NCBI GenBank assembly: GCA_016800925.1
Contig: JABCPU010000066.1
Coordinates: forward strand, 62,001-126,000
DNA from: Suillus spraguei
Taxonomy: Eukaryota; Basidiomycota; Agaricomycetes; Boletales; Suillaceae
Reading direction: 5' to 3'
Length of the DNA stretch: 64,000 bases
Shown one piece after another: positions 1 to 9,699 of this stretch (position 1 is the first letter of the stretch; the number at the start of each line of letters is the position of its first letter). The position numbers and the translations under genes are program-made. The notes below the pieces were generated by a model that did not search any database, was not told where the DNA came from, and saw only the letters and a program-made list of their open reading frames with translations.

Positions 1-64
1 TGATTATCTTTGCTGCAGCCCACAATTTTTTGGTGCACCACATTTCGACTGCATTTTCATTCGT

Positions 65-391
65 ATGACTCCAACGAAAGTGATTTTTGGCCGCCTGCTC
101 TTTCTGTTTGAGTGTACAGTTGGGAAACATACTTTCCCTCTTGCCTTGGTGCACCCATATGACGCTCCCACTGGTATATGCCTTTGCAAGGACAAGAACT
201 TCAATTTATTCAGAGTTCGAGCATGCACGCGGGCACAGTCACAATTTTTCTCAGTCAGGTCAATAATACGCGGAGTGCTTCTGGTGCCAGATGGACCATC
301 TGACTACCTGGTCATTGACACTGTAGACACTGATATGTTTGTTCATATGAGGGAGATGCACTTGGAGGCAGGGCATCTGGTGCGTGCTTGA
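65..391 (+). pseudogene. 3' fragment of a transposon-associated Agaricomycete protein
   Basis: An open frame of 108 codons with no upstream partner visible in the window. The text 'LLFLFECTVGKHTFPLALVH' followed by 'RGVLLVPD' and 'LVIDTVDTDMFVHM' resembles the C-terminal part of long proteins that accompany Plavaka/Kyakuja-type transposons in mushrooms; this resemblance is from memory. The piece has no typical start context and is probably the last exon of a gene that begins left of the window, or a stranded fragment. The tandem modules at 470-1440 follow directly. It could be a chance open frame, but the amino-acid composition looks coding. No function is claimed. Confidence 0.35.
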
Positions 392-469
392 TGGATTTTG
401 ATGATTGGAACAGCAAGGTGCGGCACCTTCAGACACTACCCTTCAGCACTCATTTTAGCGTTAACCATT

Positions 470-1440
470 GACAGGCTCTGGTAAACATTGATGTGTCGAC
501 AGCGGTCATGTATAGTTGGTAAATGTCGATGTGTTGACAGCAGTCATGTAAGTAAGCCCACCTTCACTGCTTCATCTCGGTGCTCACAACCACATTCATA
601 TCTTCCAGTGCTACTTCTTCTTTTCTTCTAGTGCTTCTTTATCAAAAGCCACCTCATCGCTCCCCCATCTCACTCCAATATCTCACTACCCAGCACTTCT
701 TCGTCCAACTACACCCTTCAGCACTCCCCATCTGTTCACCCCAGCATCAACCAGGCTCTGGTAAACATCGATGTGTCAACAGCAGTCATGTAAGTAAGCC
801 CACCTTCACTGCTTCTCCTCTCACAACTGCATTCTTATCTTCTAGTGCCCTTTATCAAATGCCACCTCAGCACTCCCCATCTCACTCCAGTATTTCACCA
901 CCCCCAGCACTTCTACATCCAACTACACCCTTCAGCACTCGTTATAGTGTCGACCATTGGTAAATGTTGATGTGTCGACAGCGGTCATGTAAGTAAGCCC
1001 ACATTTACTGCTTCATCTCGGTGCTCACGATAGCATTCTTATCTTCCAGTGCTTCTTCACCAAATGCCACCTCAGTGCCCCCCCATCTCACTACCCCCAG
1101 CACTTCTTTGTTCAACTACACCCTTCAGCACTCCCCACCATGTGTTCACCCTACCATCAACCAGGCTTTGGTAAATGTTGATGCGTCGACTGCGGTCATG
1201 TAAGTAAGCTCATTTTCACTGCTCTATCTCAGTGCTCACAACCGCATTCTTATCCTCTAGTTCTTCTTCATATTACAATGCCACCTCAGCACTCCCCCAT
1301 CCTCACTCTGTCCATGGGTCTGCTGATGACTTGACACCCTCCATCAAACACTGCCCCCAGCGCTTCTCCACCTAATTCCACCCTCCAGCGCATCACCACT
1401 TCTGTCAACATTGATGTGTCAACAGCAGTCATGTTAGTAA
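470..1440 (+). repeat. Tandem repeats, each an exon-intron-like module (about 200-240 bp)
   Basis: The phrase 'ATTGATGTGTCGACAGCGGT' or a close variant followed by CATG recurs with the ATG near 510, 548, 790, 989, 1200 and 1433. From 548 onward the ATG is followed by a donor-like GTAAGTAAGC (GTTAGTAAGC in the last copy), then about 60 nt of intron-like sequence ending in a TCTTCCAG or TCTTCTAG acceptor, then a Ser/Thr/Pro/His-rich stretch ending again in LVNVDVSTAVM. Spacing between copies is 242, 199, 211 and 233 bp. Each unit therefore looks like one exon plus one intron. Copies differ by many point changes and the frame is not open across all of them, so the array may be decayed. It lies between two transposon-associated genes. 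Confidence 0.75.
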
Positions 1441-1937
1441 GCTCGCCTCAATTTCACTACATGTCAGTACTCACTCACTCTTTAGAAGCAGAATGGTGTT
1501 CTCACTCTTGCTGTTTTAAAGCAGATTGGTGTGTCCACTCTCGCTGTTCCAAAGCGGAACAATGCAGGTACATTCCTTAGACATCTAATGCTACATGGTA
1601 CTGATAATCTCATTCAGCCTGGTCTCGCTCCCTTGCTCTTTGGTGGTCTCATCATCTTGACAAATTGGGCTTTCGGCTGCCAAGAACTCGCAAAACTGTC
1701 TGGGCACACGCAGCAGTCACCAATGATACCCTTTGCATGCAAAGGTTTGCGCCTATATCTCTCTTTTTGGTCTAGTGTCTTACTTCTAGCATGGATCATT
1801 ACATGTATGTGATCGCTCAAGTTTACCATGATGTAATATGACTGACGGGTGCTTGTTATTAGGCGGCGGTAGACTTGGTCATAAGGAGTCATGTGGGTGG
1901 GTAAATTCTCCTTGCTCTCCCCTTCCTGAAACTTACA
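1441..1937. other. Gene-free stretch upstream of the orphan gene
   Basis: No convincing coding sequence. A short internal repeat is visible near 1490-1560 ('GGTGTTCTCACTCTTGCTGT' against 'GGTGTGTCCACTCTCGCTGT'). The right end is likely the promoter and 5' leader of the gene that starts at 1938. Confidence 0.5.
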
Positions 1938-3549
1938 ATGACTCAAGCACAATTCATGTCAGACACTGATAGTGACTGGGACACTCCTGATGTTGCTTTG
2001 ATCCCTGGACCTGGTGCATCAAAAGGAGAGCTTTTAGATGTAAGTGACAATCAAGTTTAGCATGCGCTGCATAATGATTATGTCTTAGGCCCTCAAAACA
2101 CTGCAAATCGACGTTCAGAAGCTCCATGAAGAGAACAAGGCTCTCAAGGAAGAGAACAAAGTTCTGCTTGCGGAGAAGCCCAAACGCAAACAAAAGGTCA
2201 ATGCAGAACCTCCTGAAGAACTCATTGCCCATGAGACAGCAATTGTCATCAATGCTCGCAAGTATGGCATGATGACAGAGATGTTTCCTTCCAAGGACCT
2301 TCTCAATAAGCTTTTGCCATCGTCTCCGACTCCTTTCGACAGTGCTGATCGATACAAGACTGCACTTATACAAGAATCGGCATTCTTGGATGAGCTGTAC
2401 CATGGCTTTCCAGAGCGGGTGCACGTCGTCATGGAGAGCTCTTATTTCGCTGAGCTGGTGAGTAGTCTTCTTTGCTGGACTTATGCGATGTTCATTCATG
2501 CTATGTAGGTACTTAAAAGTATCATGGACACCCACTCGAGTGAGATCAAGAAGCTACGAAACATTGCCGGCATTATCTTTGAACTTCCCTCAAGATATTT
2601 TACCGACATCAGTTATGACTGTGCTGGTGTCCCTGAAATACAGAAGTTGCTTGGAGTCACGTCTGCTACCAATCCGACGTATACAACATTCCCACCAGTT
2701 CTGTTTCCCAATTTGATCGAAGACAAATCTCTCAAGACTGTGTTTGGAAATTGGGCACTGCTAGCGCAGGTAAGACAGTTGTTCTCTTCTCGTTCGCATG
2801 ACTCACAACTCTCTCAGATATTGAAAGCAGCATTGCATGGTGTTACATCACTTCACCAGGGTAGCAGTCATGGAGGCGGTGCTCACACGAATTCACAGAA
2901 GTGGGACATAGGTCAAGTCACACCAGGATCAATTGCGTGGGCAGCCGTCATTGTATGACTTGTTTTGCTGTTCAATTCTCTCACTGACACAATGGTGCAG
3001 ACAATATTTTTCCTCTCACCTGACACCGAGTTTTCTGGTTCAGGTGTGGGGAAGAAATCCAACATCAACTACAAGGAGCTTTTCTACAATTACAAGAGAG
3101 TCCTCGTCACGAAATGGAAGAGTAAGCGCATTGAGGAGATTGTGGCTAAGATCAACAACTATGTCTTTGGCGCGGCACAAACTTCAACCATTGATGCCGA
3201 TCACAAGGATCATACTGATGCTATTAATAGGGCAATGGCGGCGCTTGACGTAGATACTGATGACGAGTTGGTTGATGCAGCGCCTGTCATTGTTGCAGCC
3301 ACAGCATGTGTCATTGTTGCAGCCGCAGCACCTCCCTTTGAATCCATATCACAGCCCATTGCAGCTGCTGCAACGCCTCCCGCCGTACCACAGCCCGGCA
3401 TTGAAAGTATCTCTGGGATATCCACACTCAGCAATATTGATGAAGATATAGCTGTGCCGCATAACGAGGTTGAGTCACAGGCAGTGGGAGGAGGCAGGGG
3501 AAGAGGAAGGAAGAAAAGGCTGCCACTGAAACTGCAGTGCCTCGGGTAA
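1938..3549 (+). CDS. Uncharacterised coiled-coil protein of a mushroom-expanded family
   Basis: Five exons join in frame: 1938-2039, 2089-2457, 2509-2769, 2818-2952 and 3001-3549, all with GT-AG borders, giving 471 aa. Residues about 35-65 form a short leucine-zipper-like coiled coil (LQIDVQKLHEENKALKEEN). The middle part (about residues 90-340) contains blocks I associate from memory with a large Agaricomycete family, such as 'WDIGQVTPGSIAWAAV' and 'FFLSPDTEFSGSGVGKKSNI' followed by NYKELF and a KW-rich stretch. The C-terminus is alanine/proline-rich and ends in an AT-hook-like GRGRGRKKR. There are no catalytic motifs I recognise. The family is often dispersed among transposons, and here it sits between tandem repeats and Harbinger debris, so it may be a mobile-element passenger; DNA binding through the basic tail is only a guess. 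The frame is intact. Confidence 0.8.
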
Positions 3550-3699
3550 CTCGTTCTCACAGATAGTAGTACTATTACCATCAATTTCAATGTTGTTTCA
3601 TTGTTATTTCAATCACACCGCACTTTGGCAAACTTTTGGTATTGCTGTTAAGCACCAAGTATAAGGACTCAAATGCTATTGATATACAACCAAAGTTTA

Positions 3700-3820
3700 G
3701 ATATATACAAGGCCCTATGGCCTAGTGGAAACTATGCTCAAAGTAAGTAACAAATACTACTATATAAGGAAAATGCTAACTAACACAAGTCACAGGTTCG
3801 AAACTCAATGACAACAACCA
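3700..3820 (+). repeat. tRNA-derived SINE-like head with Pol III box A and box B
   Basis: Box A-like TGGCCTAGTGG lies at 3718-3728 and box B-like GGTTCGAAACTC at 3795-3806, in the right order and on the same strand. Their spacing, 66 nt from the end of box A to the start of box B, is wider than in most tRNAs, and there is no clover-leaf acceptor stem. This is therefore not a functional tRNA but resembles the 5' head of a tRNA-derived SINE. No clear 3' tail or target-site duplication could be placed. The DNA from 3821 to 4195 is AT-rich, with a short direct repeat (TTTCAATCCATTTCAATCCA) near 3948, and holds no gene I can see. Confidence 0.5.
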
Positions 3821-4199
3821 TTAAATGGTTACAATGGATAATGTAACAAGGTAAGCTAATACAAGATAATTACAAGTAAACTCGTCTCATAACAAGATAA
3901 CAGCAGAGATTACAATAACCAATTTTTATTTCAATGCTTGTAAACTATTTCAATCCATTTCAATCCATTTACATCAGCAACTCAAACGTGTGATTTCAGG
4001 ATGACTAAGGTCGTTGCAATGCAATTGCAACTGTTATTTACATGAGCATTTCAAGGACAACCACTGTTAATACAAGTCATTTAAAGGTCCACTCCCACTT
4101 TAGACGTTGCAAGGCACTGCAAGGCACTGAAATCCAAATTAGGAATTTGCGACACATGAGTTCAGTACTCACACACAAGGCTCACAGAGATAACCTTGC

Positions 4200-4809
4200 A
4201 AGGGATCATCATCATTGATGAGCTTGAAGATGGTCAGGATATTGGCAGCACCATCACCTCTTTTGTGTTTTTCTTGACTGGCTCGGTCTGCTCGGATGCT
4301 GTGTCATCAGCAGTCTTATCTTCAACTAATGTAGATGACCCTGTGCGACGAAGCCCATTTTGCTTCACCCATGCAATCACTGGTGGCTTTGCCACAGTCA
4401 TGGTCTTCTTCAACTCTGTATTGGCGCCAACCTGCCCTTTTGGGCAAGTCGACTCAAATGCTGTTGGTGTTGGATCGGCAGGTGTGGAATTGTTAGCTTT
4501 TTGTTTTCAAGGATTTGTGAAGTCAGCAGGGGTTGAGGATATGATTTTGAATGGGGTTGGTGAGGACAGTCTATTCCTCACTGGTATTTTGAGAGTCAAT
4601 GATGCAGATTCCCTAGTAGGAGAGTGAACCCATTCCATCTCTTTGGCATTTTTTGGGGAGCCATCAGGATTGAGTGCTGGAGCATCAAGTTGCAGAGGCA
4701 TTTTGACATGTATCACACTGGCTGCATGCAGTTGAATAATACTTTGTATTTTTGTTGAATTTTTACTGGCTGCATGACCAAAACAGACATTGAGCTTCCT
4801 CTTTCTCAA
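4200..4809 (-). pseudogene. Degraded coding remnant next to Harbinger transposase
   Basis: On the minus strand an open stretch from 4809 (ATG, 'MRKRKLNVCFGHAASKNSTK') runs to a stop at 4507, and the same frame continues beyond that stop with coding-like text (ADPTPTAFESTCPKGQVG, then KPPVIAWVKQNGLRR, then QTEPVKKNTKEVMVLPIS) to about 4240. The sequence is Thr/Pro/Lys-rich and has no recognised domain. PIF/Harbinger elements normally carry a second gene for a DNA-binding accessory protein; this could be that partner of the transposase remnant at 5062-5640, but similarity to any Myb/SANT protein is not visible. The in-frame stop indicates decay. Confidence 0.35.
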
Positions 4810-4829
4810 GGTGACTATTTACTAGTACA

Positions 4830-5061
4830 TATGGTGTGGTTACAGTTCAAACAGGTTCCCTATGATTCGCACAAAACCCTCAGTGCCCAAGCTGCAAACC
4901 TCTCCCAGTGTGCATCAGTCAAACTTAACCGTAACCGCACAGCACCATTGGTGCAGTTCATGGTTTGGAACTGGTTTGGGTGGTTCAGAACCGCACCCTG
5001 GCAACTTTATGTAGTATTGGATTGTAATACATGTATGACCTATTGCATGAATAAAATTGCC
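4830..5061. other. Gene-free, palindrome-rich stretch
   Basis: No gene is seen. A 21-bp imperfect palindrome near 4978-4999 (GGGTGGTTCAGAACCGCACC) and related GGTTC/GAACC words suggest remains of a transposon end. It sits just downstream of the transposase remnant on the minus strand. Confidence 0.4.
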
Positions 5062-5640
5062 CTAGTCTGCACATTCATCCTTGTCCGCATTCTCATCATT
5101 ATCAAATTTGGATACCAAGTCCTCTTCATCTACATCGTCACCATGTACTAGCACTCGTTCATGCAATGTTTGCGTATATTGAGCCCACATATCTCCAGCG
5201 ATATGATTGTGCAAGTCCCTCATCTCATTGTCTGGCATCTCTTCCTCATGTATTACTGCATCCAGTGGCTCAGCCTCATCCTCAGCCAGATCCTCATCTG
5301 AGTCTGTATCAGGAAGAGGACCCTCCTGTGGGTCATGCAGGCATATGAAGTTGTGGATCACACATAGAGCAGCTGTAATTTGTGCTTGAGCATCTAAGTT
5401 ATACCTTGGTGCAAGTGTGAGAATGCAAAGTGATGCTTCAAGATGCCAAAAACATGTTCAATGACATTCCTTGCCATGGTGTGATGAAGATTAAAGAGTT
5501 CTTCTTTATTAGATGGTCTGCCATCAATGGCAGTACCCCAGAGATGGTGTTCAGAAGAACACAAGCTTACCTAATGCTCGCTCACCCCCACTCAGCAAGG
5601 TGATATTGGACACCATGGTATGAGGCCATCCTGTCCTTCT
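5062..5640 (-). pseudogene. PIF/Harbinger transposase (DDE_Tnp_4) remnant
   Basis: Minus-strand translation from about 5540 to 5440 gives GTAIDGRPSNKEELFNLHH followed by TMARNVIEHVFGILKHHF. This is the hallmark C-terminal block of Harbinger-type DDE endonucleases (N-L-R/H-H-x-x-A-R-N-V-I-E-x-x-F-G). A one-base frame change near 5415-5430 leads into ILTLAPRYNLDAQAQITAAL and then CVIHNFICLHDPQEG, the usual final block, followed by an acidic tail ending in a stop at 5062. The N-terminal two thirds, with the helix-turn-helix and the first catalytic Asp residues, are missing or unrecognisable. The element is therefore a broken transposase, not an active one. The adjacent MITE-like palindromic DNA (5641-5950) may be related debris. 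Confidence 0.8.
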
Positions 5641-5950
5641 AATGCATTAATTGATTGATAGTTACAAGACTAATGTATTGCATTAACCATTGTAACTATC
5701 AGCACATCAACCTATTACCTAATGTTATCTAACTTAATCTAACTATCCGAGACAGCATATAATCCTAGCTAACACTAACTAACTGCTAACTGATAACTGA
5801 CTATTAACAGCTAACAATTAACATCTAACATGTTTCTGACTGATATTAATTATAATGAGATAATATATGAGGTAATATGCATTATTAATCATCACAATTG
5901 TTAATGCAATACTTGTATCTTGTAATTACAATTGTGATGCATTATTCCCA
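5641..5950. repeat. AT-rich foldback, MITE-like
   Basis: The left end (ATGCATTAATTGATTGATAG then TTACAAG) pairs imperfectly with the right end read in reverse (ATGCATCACAATTGTAATTA then CAAG). Inside there are further inverted words: GATAGTTACAA near 5656 against TTGTAACTATC near 5690, and AATCATCACAATTG near 5887 against CAATTGTGATGCATT near 5930. The block resembles a small non-autonomous DNA transposon flanked by TAA/TTA. No coding content. Confidence 0.45.
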
Positions 5951-6202
5951 CAGGATGATGTGATGGTAGGGGATCAGATTCTGTAAATGACCATCTGGAA
6001 GGGACTGGATTTACCTATTTGTTGTATTGTTGGTGGAATTTAATAAAAATTTGACTGTCTGCCTCCTGTGCTGGAAAGCATCCCCTTCTATACCAAGTTT
6101 TTCTGAAAAGTTGCACCAAGAATACAATTAGATTCAAAAATTACGCAGTTGTCTCCCTTCAAGTTTTATCAATGGGTGATGTGTTCGAGCCGCAGTGGTA
6201 GA

Positions 6203-6737
6203 TACTGTATAGTTTCGACACTAGCTTCGTCATGTGTCACAGGCTCTGTTGAATCGAAGCTATTTGGTGTGACCGTCACACGAATTTTTGGAAAGTGAAG
6301 CTAATTTGTGACATATGGTAAAAATGGAAAAAAAAACATATATATTACTCTAATGCATCCAAAAGTCATTGTACATCTTATTTGCAATCAAGTGAAGCAG
6401 GAAGGTTAATTTTGAGGAGTTGTGTGACAGACGGTGTTTGTGAATGGATGATTGACTGAATGATAGCTAGGATGGCCAACAGGTGTTTGATTTGATGCCA
6501 CACAGAGGGTGGAAGAGTCATCTGTTCAAAGACACAACCACATGAAAGCCACTCAGAAGTGATGAATGTATCAGTTTTAGATTGCATGGCTGGAGTGAAA
6601 CAGAGCTTATGTCATAGCTGGTGTAGCGAAGCTATTTAGGCATAGTCACAGGTCACACTGGGGTTTGAAGCTATGAAGCTAAGTATGTCATGGTCACGGG
6701 CTGATGGGCTTGAAGCTAGTGTCGAAACTATACAGTA
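6203..6737. mobile_element. MITE with perfect 26-bp terminal inverted repeats
   Basis: The 26 bases at 6203-6228 (beginning TACTGTATAGTTTCGACACT) are the exact reverse complement of 6712-6737. Counting the outer TA as target duplication gives an element starting CTGTATAG and ending CTATACAG, flanked by TA on both sides, as in Tc1/mariner-type insertions. The interior has repeated GAAGCTA/TAGCTTC and GTCAC words near both ends, as expected for subterminal transposase-binding sites, and no long open frame. At about 530 bp it is a non-autonomous element. Perfect terminal repeats suggest recent mobility. Confidence 0.85.
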
Positions 6738-7363
6738 CATCATGTGACCATCCATTAACGCCTAACTTAGTAACTAGTAGTAATCCCTGTATAGACTAGT
6801 CACTGTCGGAGATTGAAATTGGCAGGGCGTTGCCCCTCCCCATAAATACGCCCCAACATCGAGTTGCCGAACTGACTCTAAACTTGTTCATGTTCCTATG
6901 TGTCCTGACTGAATGACAGGTCAACCTATCGAGGCTTATTCAGTTTTCACTGGGAACGTTCAGGACCGGACTGCGGCAGCACAATACTCAGTGGCCCACT
7001 ATACAAGTGCCAGCGAACGCGATGGCAATGTTGGACACCTTAACCACGTCACCTTGGTGAACGATTACACCTGCTTTGAACGTATTTACTGGCGATGTTA
7101 CAGTCGTACATGCGGTAGTGGAGCAATTGAAATGTGGCTCAATTGGTATAACAGTACGATGAGGTCTCTAGGTGAGTCGAATAAACGCTGGCACGTGAAT
7201 CACATTCAAATTGATGTATCCACTTCCCACCAATCATATATTTTATCGGGAAGTCGAATCCTTGCACTCGTGATGACTCAAATCGCAACTATCTCGTCAC
7301 CGTTTTTTCGAGGGGGACTGACGTGACTAAGGTTCCCGAACGTTGCCATCGCGTTCGCTAGCA
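6738..7363. other. Upstream region of the aspartic protease with an inverted repeat
   Basis: A 37-42 bp arm at 6993-7034 is the inverse of 7341-7377; the core GCCAGCGAACGCGATGGCAA matches 19 of 20 bases. The second arm overlaps the protease TATA region. The same words occur, in an altered arrangement, beyond the broken protease copy (38370-38490). An open frame on the plus strand (6913-7326) crosses this block but has no recognisable family and is probably not a gene. Confidence 0.5.
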
Positions 7364-7372
7364 TATATATAA
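7364..7372 (+). promoter_or_regulatory. TATA box of the aspartic protease gene
   Basis: TATATATAA lies 37 bp before the ATG at 7409. The surrounding sequence (GCGTTCGCTAGCATATATAT) is conserved in reverse orientation upstream of the paralogous copy near 38,380-38,410, which supports a core-promoter role. Confidence 0.65.
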
Positions 7373-7408
7373 TGAGCAACCGAGTATGATATAGCTTTCT
7401 AGCAAACC

Positions 7409-8874
7409 ATGCTCTCCACTGTACCCTTGTTGACACTCCTGGCTTTGTCAGTCACGGGATCGCCCGTTGAAGTTCGCAATTCCCGCATCACCCTCCCTAT
7501 AACTAGGAGGCTGAAATTCTCCAATGGTACCAACCTAGTACAGCACGATGAGGCTCGCGTGGCGGCCTTTAGGGACAACAGCACACATGGCCGACGTGCT
7601 GATATTCCTTTAGGAAACCAAGAGTCGTGCTACACCGTATTAGTTGGCATTGGCGATCCCCCCACATATTGTAAGTTCAACACTGAGAAGCATGCGGCTG
7701 CTGACGTATTACTGAAGACGACTTGTTTGTCGACACCGGTAGCGCGGTCACATGGGTTGGCGCCAACATGGGGTACGAGAAAACTGCCAGCAGCTTCGTG
7801 ACTCCATGGGAGGTGGTGGTAGAGTACAGTGTTGGCTTCTTCACCGGTATGATATATAACACTATCATAATTTGAAAATACCTACGATCATCCATAGGAA
7901 TTCTATTCCATGATGTCCTTACTTTCGGTAATGCGTTCACCACCGAGATGACAATCGGTGTTGCTTCCGATTATGATGAGGACATGCTTCATAACGGTGT
8001 CCTTGGCATCGGGCCTGCACGCTTGTCAGCCGGCTCCGTGAAAAATCATCCGGAAATGGAGCTCGAGACTATCACTCAGCGCCTGTTTGACACCGGCCGC
8101 ATTTCTCAGCCTCTTGTTGGTATGTTTTTCCAGCCCTCCAGTAGGGATGGAAACGACGGTGGAATACTCAACTTTGGTGAACCGAACCCTGCCTTCTACA
8201 CCGGCGACATCGCATACACGTAAGCTACCTCAGCTGCTAGATCAAGCCAGACTGATAGTAATTGTTTTGTTTTAGTTCTGTCACCACAATCCCCACCGCG
8301 TCGATGTTTTGGGGTATCGAACAGAGGATTACCTACGGCACCACAGAGATCTTACCCATCGCCCCTGGTATCGTGGATTGTGGCTCCACCTATAATCACC
8401 TTGCCTCCGGTATGTATTTAGAGTCAGTGAGTAATTTTTTATGCATTCTAATCAACGTTTGATAGATGCCTATGAGAATTACAGGGTTGCAACCGGCGCT
8501 AATTTGGATGCGAGGACTAATCTTCTCTCTATTACCCTTGAGCAGTACGATGCCCTGCATCCCTTGGAGTTCCATATTGGCGACGTACGTCAATTCTGTT
8601 AACCCTCGCACCCCTTGTTCACCATTTTGCATGGCAGCAAACCTACAGTCTCACCCGTAACGCCCAAATCTGGCCTCGTTATATCAACTCTTATATTAAT
8701 GGTCTTGACAGTGGTATATATCTCGCCTTCAAAAGCCTTGACACACCCGTTGGCCATGGGGAAGACTTTCGTCTTGGCTATGTATTCCTCCAGCGCTTCT
8801 ACACTGCGTTCGATATCGCCAGGTCCAGCGTCGGTTTTGCCGAAACCCCGTTTACTGATGCCACCACCAATTAA
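7409..8874 (+). CDS. Secreted polyporopepsin-like aspartic protease (family A1)
   Basis: Six exons (7409-7670, 7718-7846, 7898-8219, 8276-8409, 8466-8584, 8638-8874) join in frame to 400 aa. A hydrophobic signal peptide (MLSTVPLLTLLALSVTGSP) is followed by a propeptide of about 70 residues. The first catalytic motif is LFVDTGSAVTWVGA, as in polyporopepsins (secreted endopeptidases of wood-rotting and litter fungi). The flap region reads VEYSVGFFTG. The second catalytic motif reads IVDCGSTYNHL, where the family has DTGTT/DSGTT: the Asp is kept but Thr/Ser is replaced by Cys. The C-terminal block YVFLQRFYTAFDIARSSVGF is the usual A1 ending. Length is normal. The enzyme should act outside the cell at acid pH if active; the Cys substitution leaves activity uncertain. 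A broken paralogue lies at 36510-37926. Confidence 0.92.
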
Positions 8875-9520
8875 TATGGAATTGCCAAAGTATACGAAGC
8901 ATCGTTTTTCAGACGCAAAGCGGCATACGAATTTGAAGGATGTACGGACTCTTCTCAAACAGGCTATGGATGTCTTATTCCTTAGTTGGGTTTCTGTATG
9001 ATTATATTATAACAATACAAGTGAACATTGTCGTTGCGCGGCTCGTCTTGTAGAAGAGAAATTTGTGTGACTTCCATCTAGTACTGTAGAATATTTTCTT
9101 TTGTGCATCATTACGTAGTATATTTATTATTGTCGTCTATCCTGTCCTGCGAAAATAGAACTCTCCCCAATGAGAATTTCTTTGGCGTTTGTCTATAATA
9201 CACGTGACAGAGCGATTTTGTGATAATAGACAGATAGATCATAGACGATTGCACTTATACTTGACAATGTTGTGTTTGGCTTGTTGGCCCATACCATTGC
9301 CGACGCTTGTATATATAAAGCATAAGTTATTAACCCGCTCACCTTGTTCTATTCGACCACTTGGCTCATGGTGAGGAATTCAGGATGACATCGACGATTG
9401 GCCGCGGGAGAGCTTGTGAAATGGCCCCTTAGGGTTGTTTCTCTTAAGTCTGTTCGTCATTAGTGGTACTCGGAGCATGCAGCTACTTCCGGCGTTTCTT
9501 TCTATTGGTCACCATGATGG
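8875..9520. other. Gene-free downstream region of the protease
   Basis: No coding sequence recognised. It holds the 3' untranslated region of the protease and unassigned DNA. Confidence 0.5.
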
Positions 9521-9588
9521 TAGTGATGAACTGGTATGGTGCAGTTAGGTGTAGGGCTGGCCAACTGCACTATACCAGTTTATCACTA
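9521..9588. repeat. 68-nt hairpin with 26-bp arms
   Basis: The arm at 9521-9546 (TAGTGATGAACTGGTATGGT then GCAGTT) pairs with 9563-9588 (24 of 26 bases), leaving a 16-nt loop. The transcript of either strand would fold into a pre-microRNA-sized stem-loop. No gene surrounds it. It could be a small foldback element end or a source of milRNA. Confidence 0.7.
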
Positions 9589-9699
9589 TTGGAGCGAGCG
9601 TGCATCGCGCATACCGACGCGAGAGTGATCAAGGGTCAGCATCAGTACACTGGCAGGTAAATTGCCAACATGGATCCTATGCCAGAGATATACAATCGT

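Noticed and set aside
3711..3806. A functional tRNA gene at the box A/box B pair
   Set aside because: No acceptor or anticodon stem can be formed and the spacing is too long; interpreted as a SINE head instead.
4774..5389. Plus-strand open frames opposite the transposase remnant
   Set aside because: They are antisense to the Harbinger C-terminal block and show no family likeness.
6378..6587. Minus-strand open frame inside the MITE
   Set aside because: Short, no recognisable protein, and the element is non-autonomous by size.
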